From assembly GCA_024509875.1 (NCBI GenBank), contig JAMPIV010009913.1, positions 404,001-468,000 of the forward strand: a stretch of DNA of 64,000 nucleotides. The letters are read 5' to 3'. Made by a program: the position numbers and the translations under genes. The notes below the pieces were generated by a model. That model ran no database searches, was not told the DNA's origin, and saw nothing but the letters and a program-made list of their open reading frames with translations. Of this stretch, positions 54,476-64,000 are shown piece after piece; the stretch's first letter is position 1, and each line of letters opens with the position of its first letter. This DNA is from Oreohelix idahoensis (lineage: Eukaryota > Mollusca > Gastropoda > Stylommatophora > Oreohelicidae).

Positions 54476-55587
54476 TTACTTACTTAGTCGTTCCCCTTCT
54501 ACCGTGAGGTGTAGAGGTTTGGAAGAGAGAGCACCAGACCATTCTATCAGCTGTCTTCTTCCTGGCCTGGTTCCATTCTAGTCCTCGGTCCTTCAAAGAT
54601 TGTCTAATGTTGTCCTCCCAGCGGACTCTGGGTCGTCCTGGAGGTCTGTATCCCTGGCTCTTTGTTTCCCATGCTTGTCATGGTAGCTGATCTTCTCCCA
54701 TTCTGCAGACATGGCCAAACCATCTTAGTTGGGACTGTTCTATTTGGGTCTGCAGCGGGTGGGATTTTAGGCCTTGACGGATCGTCTGGTTGCGGACCAT
54801 GTCTCTTCTTGTTACTTCAACCACTTTCCTCAGATACCTCATTTCTGAGGTTTGGATCTGGCTTTTGTGGGTTGTAGTCATTGCCCATGACTCGCATCCA
54901 TATGTCAAGACTCCATGTCTTACCACAGTTTCCCTCATCTTCCTTGACTTAATAAACCGTACACTGCATATGTCCATTTTTTTTTCTTTTTAACTACATA
55001 TCGATCATTAGTACCTTTATTCCTGCAAATTGATCAATTATTTTACCAAAATGAATGATCTCAAGATTTTCTCTTTCAATACTAAGAAGTTTCAGATTAG
55101 TCAGATGTTTCTGTCCCATAGACACTCATAAATACAAAAGAATTAGCTTTAGTGTACTAAACAAATGCTCACAACTGGCTACTGAAGTGGAAATCATTAC
55201 AGAATATGCAGTTCTATGTGTAACTTTTGAAATACATAATTTTAAGACACAACGAATGAAAGTAAACCCAATATACAGCCATCTTCGTTTTCTTACCAAC
55301 CTCTTTCTTGCTGAGGAATCCTCGATTTATGGCCTGAAAAAGTCTCCCAGCCGCTGCTTTTCGAGTGGCCAACTCTTCTTTGATGCCTCCCTTTTGGTCT
55401 ATAATAGCTCCGAGATATTTAAAGTGGTCGACCTGCTCCAGGACCTGTTCTCCCAACTTAATCTGATGTTTTCTTTCTTCCCGTGATATCACCATGGATT
55501 TTGTTTTAGAGCTGCTTATGACCATCCCTCTCTTCTCCAGCTCTTCCTTCCAGACTTGCAGGTTGGATTGGAGATGTGCCTCTGATT
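54476..55587 (-). mobile_element. RTE family 1, nested in the SINE
   Basis: 14-bp duplication TCGACCAGGATTTC at 54,462-54,475 and 55,588-55,601. Minus strand from 55,587 reads SEAHLQSNLQVWKEELEKRG and continues to FQAINRGFLSKKEVGKKTKM; after the foreign block 54,912-55,275 it continues (TYGCESWAMTTTHKSQIQTS) to the 3' tail. About 30 bp of LINE are missing where the block sits. Confidence 0.93.
54912..55275. repeat. Inverted copy of 52,363-52,733 inside the RTE
   Basis: It is bounded by LINE sequence on both sides (ATATGTCAAGACT and ATACAGCCATCTTCG) and replaces ~30 bp of the LINE with 364 bp copied in reverse from 2.2 kb upstream. It has no terminal repeat or duplication of its own. Confidence 0.9.
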
Positions 55588-55861
55588 TCGACCAGGATTT
55601 CGACTGGATTAATTCAAGCCCTGGTGAGTACATTTGAAGGAGTGTCATCAAGCAGGGACTGGTGGCTCCTTAGCCGACCCAGCTCTAATGGGTACCTCCT
55701 AAATCAGTGAGTATCTGCCTGAATGGCGAGGGACACCTGTCTCTGTACAAGAAAAAGGGATACTCACATAAAAATCAGTCTCAGGTAAGACATACTAACC
55801 TGAGATTTCACTTCGAGTAATAGCGGGCGTACGCAAAAAAATAATAATTTAGATCCAGATA

Positions 55862-57455
55862 TGTGATGGCCCAAGCATAAGCCTACATGATGATAACTAC
55901 AGACAGAAGAAATTCCTTGCATGGGAAGATAGCTGGCATATAAAAGGTAAGAATAAAGAGGGATATCATGAATGGCAGATGGAACAATCGATCAGGTGAT
56001 CACAGTTAAAAATATATTGTATATATATTAAAAAGTGGAAGACTGGAGTTAGTAATGTGAGAACTAAATAAAGTATCAGCTTGTCATCAACAGCCTTGGT
56101 AGTGAGTGCAGAGCTTGATGAAATGGAAAAGCAGAGCTGGAAATTAATGAACTATTAAGTGATTATAGCAAGAACAAAAACAAATATATAATGATTATAG
56201 TGAGGTATGGCAGGGGAAAATGAAGATCTTGTGAGGTATAAGTGCTACATTTTGTTGATGAAAAATTAAAAGTACATTAAAAAATCAGTCCAAACGCTTC
56301 AAGCCTTCACATTACTCTACTTCCTTAGAAATGTAAATTGACATTATTAACAGTTACTGGACAGGAAAAGCGAAGCCACATCAGGTTTTGTCAACTGAAG
56401 AAATTATTTGGACTTAAAGGCATCAAAGGGCCTATATTGTAATTTATAACTGAGGCTAAACTGACTATTTTTATTTATACATTAAAAAAAAAAAAATTAT
56501 AGAAGTTTGGATAAGGCTTAAGGAGATTGCATCTTTTATGTTGCCACACTGGCTATTGGTACTTACATTGTAGCTTGCCTTAACCTACCACAAGTCAGTT
56601 TCAAGTTTTGTTAAACAGCTTAAACTTGCTGTAACCCATGAGTAGTACTACACACTACATTTTCCCTTACATGTATCTGCAAGCCATATCTTGTATCAGT
56701 GAGATATATGTCTGAATTTGAAAAGAAAATTTGAAAATACCTGGCAATAAGCTGGTTTAAATCATTTCAATACATTGGCATAAGTGTATGAATGTTTGGG
56801 AATGGGGAAAATAATTTAGAAAGCTGAAATAATATCCTTTATTATATCCATTACTAGCACTGCTAATTATATGTTTATGAGCAATGACAAGAGATTCATC
56901 TTCTTAACACTGGATAAGCTGATCAAGAACAGCTGCTTATTTCTCAGTGAACAGAATAGAATTATAGCAAGACGGGGATACAGAACAGCTGAATGAACAG
57001 CTATGAGGTAGCATAACAATTGCTAAACTTTCTGCCAGTAAAGGGAAAAAACCCTTTCAAACAAGTGGAGTCTCAGAGTGGATAGAAATTGCTGAAGGCA
57101 TGACACAGAATGCATTTCAGTTTTGTCAAAAGGTGTGACTAAGGGGCTTGACATATCAACCCCACTGAAATAATACATTGTTTTATTTACTGATGAAATT
57201 TAAAGATTGCATGTAGCAGTGCATCAGTTATTATGCCAAACTCCAATGTATTCAAAATAGTCCTTCAAAACAATATTTAATGTATGCTCGATGGACCAAA
57301 GTCACATGCCCTAAACTGCATAACTTTACTGCTGTCCTAATAAATACTAGGATTCTGAATGAACCATTCATTTGTGACTACAGGTTTACATCTGCAGAAT
57401 TGTATACACCTTGGTTTAGTCATATTATGCTTCATGTCTCTGATGACACTCACAA
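55862..57455. other. No confident gene; possible start of a piggyBac-like remnant
   Basis: AT-rich. Near 56,880 SNDKRFIFLTLDKLIKNSCL could be an upstream piece of the transposase remnant that follows, but this is weak. Confidence 0.35.
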
Positions 57456-57950
57456 GAAAAAATAACAGACTGAACCATTCATGAACATTTCATTACAAAA
57501 ATTCCAGAATGCCTTTTACTCATTCCAAAATCTCAGTTTGGATGAAACGTGCATAGAGTACAAAAGCAGATGGCAAATACAAGCAATATAATCCACATAA
57601 ACCAAGCAAATATCACATAAAAGCAACTGGATATGTGGTGAACATGTTCACATATTTTGGTTCAGATACATCATATGATCCTGAAGTGGATTCAAACAGT
57701 AGGCAAGCTCTAAAGATTTTTTAGACCCTAATATACACCAGCACTCTCAACATGATATTAAGAAATTTTCCCTTGAAACTGAAGACTCTGTACCTTAGTT
57801 ATATTTGAATACAGATGGTACATGACACAAACAAGCAAGATGTTGCATACAACCTTCAGAGATAAAAAGGCCAAGAAATCAGTTTTCCTTGTTTTTTTTT
57901 TTCAGGTCTAAGTAAAGACCATAACCACATGGAAGCACATTGTAAGCACA
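57456..57950 (+). pseudogene. piggyBac-like transposase remnant
   Basis: Plus strand reads NAFYSFQNLSLDETCIEYKS, then HKPSKYHIKATGYVV, with stops. The order LSxDE...KxR...PxKPxKxxIKxxxxx resembles the catalytic core start of piggyBac-type (DDE_Tnp_1_7) transposases, where this Asp is the first catalytic residue. Later motifs are not clear. Terminal repeats not found. Confidence 0.45.
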
Positions 57951-57961
57951 TATGTAAGCAA

Positions 57962-58141
57962 ATTTAATTGACTTTCATCTGTTAAAAGTCATATGCATTG
58001 TAAGAACAGCATCAGACTTTCACATTCCCAGCCACTATATATTAACATTTGTTTGTGGTAATTTATACTGGCTGGGAATGTGAAGGTCTGATGCTGTTCT
58101 TACAATGCATATGACTTTTAACAGATGAAAGTCAATTAAAT
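57962..58141. repeat. Near-perfect hairpin, 73-bp arms, 34-bp loop
   Basis: 57,962-58,034 is the reverse complement of 58,069-58,141 with one mismatch. The arms end ATTTAATTGAC at the outside and CCCAGCCA at the loop. No open frame. Confidence 0.97.
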
Positions 58142-59394
58142 ATTTGTTTAAGTCAGTTATATAACTGGAACCACCAGGCCTTTACACCCCTCCCCTTTAA
58201 TATTATTCGTGTTCACATTTTCTTCTTGATTTTGTTCTTTTAATTTTTTAGTTTTTTTATTTAACGTATAAGCATAATTGTGATTGTCCCTATTTACAAT
58301 GATTTGACAAATACGATGCTACTTTCTCATATCGGCAGTTGTTTAAATTATTTGGAATTGAAAACAATATATATTCTTATTATAACCTATCAGAGGTTGA
58401 ACAAGATATTTTTCTTCATTAATTATAAAAAAAGTAAAATATTGTAAAGCTGAAAATTATAGATGAATACAACAATTCAATGAATGGATATGACCTCCTG
58501 GACCAAAGAGTTGGCTATTATTATGTAGGCTACATAATTGAACATTAGCCTATTTAAATAATTGGAAAACATTTTCTTCTGGCTGCTTGAAGTACAGGAA
58601 GTCAGTACTTCAATGTTATATTGTTTTCATCATGATGCATTTCAAGAGAAATCTGCTTCACCAATTAACTGAAGCTTCTGCTGTTCTGAGTACACTAAGT
58701 ATCCAAGAAAATGCAGCTAGGCCTACTTATATTGTTAGACCTCAAGCAGACTCAGCTTTGAAGAACGTTTCTGACACTATGCCACTTATACGTTATATAA
58801 AAAGAGATAGGAACTGTGTCCTCAGCAGCAAACCTGCTTGCCATCAGCACTGCAATGGTTATTACACTGGGTGTCAAAACCAGTCACAATGTATTTATGA
58901 CTACCATGAAAGCAAATGAACGGTGGCAAAATTCTTCTGGGAAACATAAACTAGAATGTGGTAGGCCTATGTGTAAATAATATTAGTAACGGTAGTTTCA
59001 TCTTTGGTTTTTACAGAAATATATGGTTTAAACAAAAATTATTATTGTGGTATTCTATCTTAGTCCTCTAAATGAACCAATGCTAGACTCTTGTCGTTCT
59101 TAACATTTATTACACATAGAGATACAAACGTGTCTAACCTCCCACAACGGCCATTATTCCAAGTCCCGTAACTCTCTCCTCATATCTAAATATAGGACAC
59201 TACATTCACATCTTTGAAGTGATTCTGACAAAAAAGGGTTGATATGTTTTTAAATGGATGCATATTTAATTAATCATCAATCATTTTATTAACATAACAT
59301 AATAGTTTAAACACAGTTCACATGATTTCTAAGCACTTTTACTTTATTTTTTATTGATAGCACATGCAACTATTGATTCAATGTAGATCCTATA
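58142..59394. other. No gene recognised
   Basis: AT-rich. A 110-codon frame at 58,587-58,916 (MKYRKSVLQCYIVFIMMHFK start, Cys-rich end) has no recognisable homology and no splice context. I leave it uncalled. Confidence 0.45.
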
Positions 59395-62300
59395 ATAGGA
59401 AACTCTTTACAGAGCGATACAACAGGAAGCAATCTGATCATCAGAAGTAGTCCCCCCATCCGACAAGTGTTTCGGTCCGATATACTCCTTTACACTCTAA
59501 GGGGGGGGAGGGATGGGGGAAGGCGAGCTCACTTGGGTCATGACTCCCAGGCGTCTCAGCCTCCTGTTGTCTTGTATCGAAAATGAACCCATTTCACTTA
59601 TGGTAGCAACTTTAAAATCCACAACTCTGCCAGCCGTGGAGGCAATTGTGAAAGTAACAAAGAGAAGACAAATTATTCCGTACGTTCCGTCGCACATCAC
59701 AACTAAGGACACACACTGAGACCTCTGCGTGAAGCCGACGAATCTAGCCACTGCGCGCTAGCCACTGAAATTTTGTGCCTGACACCCCTTATAATATACG
59801 CCGCCTGTTGCCCCTCAGTCACAGCCCTTTCACTAGTAAACCAAAAAACTCAGCGTATTGTGGACTTAGAAACATTTTGGTGTTTTCTGTACTGCAGCGT
59901 TTATTGTCACGATTTCCATTGCCCATTGCGGATGTTCCACAGCCAGCCTGATGCCTTTTCGGCAGTTTTACTAAGCCTCCTCAGTGCCTTTGTTCTCGAC
60001 TGTCCCCTCAGCCCCAACAGTTTCAATAAATCATACACTGATGCAGCCACAAGCCCTCTTGCGCCCACTTCAACAGCCATGACCCTTGCAGTGAACCCAT
60101 CGTGTCTCAGATCCGCGGCCAGATCACTATACTTGGCCGCTTTGAACGAATGTTGCTCGTCTAATCTGGATTCAAATGGCACGGTCAGTTCAATCAGTAT
60201 GACCTGAAGCGTTGCTGAAGAATGAAGCACTATATCCGGCCGTCTCCGCGATTTTCTGATACTCTCTGGATATGCCCCTCGTCCAGGTAGGTCTACCGCC
60301 ATCTCACAATCGTTTGCACAGTCAAGAAGAGATGGTAAATTGCTACCAGGTTTACTCGGTTTGGGGTGTGCTGACCTTCCTGCCCTCATAAAGTATGTAT
60401 TTGCGGTGCTCGGCCTGGGTTTGCTATTCGCCTTCATTCTTGCCAGATCTATTGTCGCAGCAAGCTCATTTAGCACTTTGTTATGGCGCCAAGTGTATCG
60501 CCCTTGCCCTAATGACACCTTACACGCTGAGAGCACGTGTTCTAGTGTCTGCCTCCCCTGGCACAGGGGGCACTGCTCATCATCCAACTTTCCCCATTTC
60601 ACAAGGTTGGTGGCCGACGGCAGCAGGTCATACATTGATCTAACAACGAAGCTGAGCCTAAGAGGTGCCATATGCCATATATCATTCCATGTCAAGGACC
60701 TCTGCAGGGCTCCTTCCCTTGTAGTCCATTGGCCTTGTTGGACCTGCTGCACTGGTTTTTGCAATTTCTTATCATTCTCAGCTCCTCATATCTCCTGAAC
60801 TAACATGTCTCTGCGCTCCCTGCTTGATGCCTTGGACCACCAGCGGATGTCTCCATGACCAAATCTCCGTCTATTCGTTTGTGTGTATCCGATTACCTCC
60901 TTCAGTTTGCGTGACTCTTGGGCAGCATCAACAGCTTCTTCCACTCTCCACTTCCTCCCCGTTTTCAGTGTGGGCTGAATGGACTTAACCCCGTCATCAG
61001 CTGACTCGCGTAGCATCATTGCAAGCCTTGCCTTTTCAACCTTGTACTCTTCAACAACTGACTTGAAGGGAAGCAGAAGTTTTGACTTTTTGCAGTACAG
61101 TACTGCATCTGACAGACCTGGTGATACCCCTAGCCATTTTCTCATGAACTTGTTGACCTTCTGCTCTATAGCTTCCACTGTACTTATGCTTATTTCATAT
61201 ATGAGCAGTGGCCACATCAACTTCTGTATCAACATGAACTGGAGGCACCACAGTTTGAACTTTCCAAGGAGTCTGCTTTGGTCTATGATCTGTAGCCCTC
61301 TGTCTGCCATTTCTATTGTCTGTTGCACTGCCTTCGAGTCTTTTAATGAGGCATCATACACCCTGCCAAGACGTTTAACAGGTTCCTCGATGACAGTAGG
61401 GATTCTTTGGTTGGAAACCATGAATATGACCTCTGCTATCTTCCCTTTCCTGACTGATAGGCTTCTCGACTTCTTGGGTTTGAAGCTCATTCTGCACCAG
61501 CTGACTAGTTCATCCAGGCGTGCTAACATCCTCCGGGCTGATGTTCATCTGATATCAGAATTGTTGTGTCATCCATGAATGTTTTGAGAGGTGGCATGTG
61601 ACACATTCCACCGAGCTTTGGACCTATAGCCATTCCTTCAGCCGCATTGAGGATTACCTGCATAGCCATCACGAATAGTATCGGAGAGATGGTACATCCC
61701 ATCGCAATTCTAACTTCAAGGCCAATCCACTTCGTTGTGTACTCTCTGGTTGAAGATCTGACAGAAAACCCTGCGAAATACAGCTTCAGCATTGCTGCAA
61801 TCTCTTGTGGAACATGATACATTTCTAGGGCCTGCCACAACATCTGGTGTGGAACGGACCCATAAGCATTCGCTAGATCCAACCAGATTACATGGAGGTT
61901 TGTTCTGTCAGACTTTGCCTTTTGGATTGCTTCCCAGATCATTGTGGCATGCTCTAGACATCCTGGTGTACCTGGGATACATCCTTTCTGAATGGTAGTG
62001 TCAATGTACTCATTTGCCAGGAGGTATGTAGTGAGTCTTTTCGCCATCACTGAGAAGAATATCTTCCCTTCCACATTGAGTAGTGAGATTGGCCTGAACT
62101 GACTGATGTCTGTGGAATTTTGTTCATTCGGGATGTAGACCTCGTTCGCCTTTCTCCATTTCTTGCTTACAAGCTGGGTTTTCCCCGCATTCTTCAGTAA
62201 ACGGAGCAGTCGTTTGAGCACTTCAGGGCATCTCTTATACACCACATATGGAACACTATTAGGACCTGGAGCTGACTTGCACCGAGCTTTCTAGACAATG

Positions 62301-63377
62301 CTTTCTACCTCTTGCACCGTTGTGGGCTTGGTGTTAAATTCAGCTCCTGGCTTACTCGGCCATTTAAGGCCTGCCATGTTGCTGAGCGGCTCATCTTTGC
62401 GACCATCTGAATATGTCATTCTAAGGTGTTCTTCCAGGTCTTCTTTCCTGATGTTTAGCGTACCCGACCGTGGCTGCTCAAACAGTTCTTTGGCAAACTT
62501 GAAGGGCTCCCTAAAGAATCTTTCCTTATCCCTTCGAGACTTCCTTTACAACCTTTCTGCTCTACAAAGGGCATTATGTTGGCCTTTCAAGTGCTCCCAA
62601 AATTGTTGTAACCCTTCCTTCTCTGTGGCAACTGCGTTCTTGAACAGTTTTCGGGTATGCTTCTTCTGTTTCCTGATTTCTTCTATTTTAATTTTTCTTC
62701 TACTTTTTCGTGGTGGGTTACTTTCCCTTGGTTCCCTCACTCCGAACACTTTGCGACAGTGCAGATATATTATGTCGCTGAAGATTTCCAGCTTCTTTTC
62801 CAAAGTTATCTGCTTCATGTTGTTATCCAACTCTTTTGACAAGGCTTCGTCCAGCTGTTCCCAAAACCCTTATGCACTGGCAGGTGGAAACTTGATTGCA
62901 TCTCTCTTACCGTCCAAGAAGTGTGTGAGATCATCATCTGGCAGATCAACTTGAATGTACTCAGCACTGTGGACTGACTCCTGGCTGCGTTCTTCTAACG
63001 TCTTATCCGTCGAGACAGAGCGCTGTTGATCTCCCCCTGATGACCTCCCACAGCCCTTTTTCGTTCTGTGGATTTTCATTCCTCTCTGAGTAGTGAATTC
63101 CCTACCACAGGCACATGGAAATTCCAGCCGTTGTTCAGAGCTCGAAGTAAGTGTAACGGGTCTGGTCGATTCCAATGAGGCGCCTGTGGATTCATCATCC
63201 TCCCCCATTTCGGTGAAACCTGGGGGCTTCTATCATTTTTGGGTCCTGTAGCAATTGAATACAGCTTACGGGGTGCTAACCCGGTCAGCCGGTTTCTAAT
63301 CTTTCCCAGTGTCATCTTTCTTTCCAGAAATTAATCGGTCTTTTCCCGATCGTCACTGGTTTGACCATACAACTATG
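59395..63377 (-). mobile_element. HERO/R2-type LINE with restriction-like endonuclease, near full-length
   Basis: Minus strand, 5' to 3'. The leader is followed by a C2H2 finger PCACGREFTTQRGMKIHRTK (~63,110-63,050) and a basic linker (62,842-62,546). Then come the RT (FRPISLLNVEGKIFFSVMAK, VIWLDLANAYGSVPH with catalytic Asp, GCTISPILFVMAMQV, TFMDDTTIL with catalytic DD), a thumb region (61,529-60,786), a CPLCQGRQTLEHVLSAC zinc motif (~60,570) and the restriction-like endonuclease SRRRPDIVLHSSATLQVILI-ELTVPFESR (~60,240-60,190; PD...E/K core). Such elements nick with the RLE. A TAG near 62,292, a frameshift near 61,525 and a TGA at 60,786 break it. A ~315-bp stretch near 59,560-59,870 is absent from the second copy. 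Confidence 0.88.
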
Positions 63378-63750
63378 ATAGGAAACTCTTTACAGAGCGA
63401 TACAACAGGAAGCAATCTGATCATCAGAAATAGTCCCCCCGTCCGACAAGTGTTTCTGCCTGATATACTCCTTTACACTCTAAGAGGGAGGCTCACTTGG
63501 GTCATGACTCCCAAGCGTCTCAGTCTTTTGGTGTTTTCCGTACTGCAGCGTTTATTGACACGATTTCGATTGCCCATTGCGGTTGTTCCACAGCCAGCCT
63601 GATGCCTTTTCGGCAGTTTCATTAAGCCTCTTCAGTGCCCTTGTTCTCGACTGTCCCCTCAGCCTCAACAGTTTCAATAAATCATACACTGATGCAGCCA
63701 CAAGCCCTATTGCGCCCACTTCAACAGCCATGACTCTTGCATCGTGTCTC
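63378..63750 (-). mobile_element. HERO-like LINE, second copy, 5'-truncated
   Basis: 373 bp with the same 3' end as the first copy (starts ATAGGAAACTCTTTACAGAG in plus orientation) and the coding end (TACTGCAGCGTTTATTGACA through CAGCCATGACTCTTGC). It abuts the 5' end of the first copy head-to-tail, in the same orientation. Confidence 0.88.
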
Positions 63751-63758
63751 AGAGTACT

Positions 63759-63945
63759 TATTTACTTAGTCGTTCCCCTTCTACAGTGAGGTGTAGAGGT
63801 TTGGAAGAGAGAGCGCCAGACTATTCTATCGGCTGTCTTCCTCCTGGCCTGGTTTCATTCTAGTCCTCGGTCCTTCAAAGATTGTCAATGTTGTCCTCCC
63901 AGCGGACTCTGGGTCATCCTTCGGGTCTGGATCCTTGGCTCTTTA
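63759..63945 (-). mobile_element. RTE family 1 3' end, 187 bp
   Basis: Perfect 10-bp duplication TCAGAGTACT at 63,749-63,758 and 63,946-63,955. Contains the C-terminal codons (VRWEDNI-like to PHCRRGT) and TAAGTAAATAAG tail. Confidence 0.93.
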
Positions 63946-63955
63946 TCAGAGTACT

Positions 63956-64000
63956 GCCTGTTTTTAACACAACATTTAGAAAAAAAAAAACACGCACCCT
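63956..64000. other. Window end, A-rich
   Basis: Short A-rich sequence, truncated by the window. Confidence 0.5.

Larger units (their letters stand above)
54373..55848 (+). mobile_element. tRNA-headed SINE (~350 bp), interrupted by RTE family 1
   Basis: A perfect 13-bp duplication TTAGATCCAGATA at 54,360-54,372 and 55,849-55,861. The head GCCACGCTGGCGTAGTGGTT contains an A box (TGGCGTAGTGG), with a weak B box (GGATGAAACCC) near 54,430. The element consists of 54,373-54,475 plus 55,602-55,848 and ends with an A-rich tail. It is split by the RTE below. Confidence 0.85.

Noticed and set aside
58587..58919. 110-codon frame with Cys-rich end
   Set aside because: No homology that I recognise, no splice sites or signal peptide; left uncalled rather than named.
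1..64000. tRNA, rRNA or bacterial-type operon features
   Set aside because: No cloverleaf or rRNA sequence recognised. tRNA-like boxes found belong to SINE heads.

Overview
This window is intergenic and intronic DNA from a large, repeat-rich metazoan genome. There are no operons, and the recognisable coding sequence is almost all retroelement or transposon sequence carrying stops and frameshifts. The exception is a C2H2 zinc-finger gene whose exons have consensus splice sites. The mix of RTE-type LINEs with tetranucleotide or (GAA)n tails, I/Jockey-like LINEs with RNase H, a LINE with a restriction-like endonuclease (HERO/R2 type), a Penelope-like element with a GIY-YIG domain, a gypsy element with integrase placed before reverse transcriptase, and DNA transposons suggests an invertebrate. 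I cannot fix the phylum from sequence alone.

Layout: 0-5 kb holds a full-length 211-bp SINE, an I-like LINE piece and an internally deleted RTE (family 1) split by a hairpin-bearing insert. 5.7-7.2 kb is a Penelope-like remnant, followed by a ~46-bp tandem array. 8.05-11.45 kb is a near full-length RTE (family 3). 12.5-20.2 kb holds I-like LINE copies; one of them contains family 1, which itself contains family 2, and target-site duplications (TSDs) are visible at both levels. 22.7-28.2 kb is a decayed Ty3/gypsy element in the order gag-PR-INT-RT-RH. 30.5-34.9 kb is a minus-strand zinc-finger cluster. 35-40 kb is a second family 3 copy with two nested inserts. 41-47 kb is dominated by tandem repeats, several grown inside LINE copies. 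48.3-51.7 kb is a DNA transposon with CACTAGT termini and a TTA duplication, carrying an uncharacterised but conserved protein broken by two LINE insertions. 52-56 kb is a SINE containing an RTE that contains an inverted copy of a nearby segment. 57.5-58.1 kb has a piggyBac-like remnant and a near-perfect hairpin. 59.4-63.8 kb has two head-to-tail HERO-like LINE copies.

The one plausible host gene lies on the minus strand. Its 3' exon (34,864 to 31,812) encodes more than 25 C2H2 fingers. An upstream 103-nt exon at 40,318-40,216 joins it in frame, with phase 1 supplied on both sides. Exons at 54,019-53,944 and from 53,654 may be further 5' exons. The intron between 40.2 and 34.9 kb is filled by a family 3 LINE. 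The finger array carries one internal stop codon, and a decayed tandem duplicate lies downstream.

The strongest new-biology candidate is the 48,291-51,702 transposon. Its terminal inverted repeats, 3-bp TTA duplication and D/D/E, C-x2-C and H-x4-H residues point to a CMC/EnSpm-like DDE transposase in a protein family that I know only as uncharacterised.
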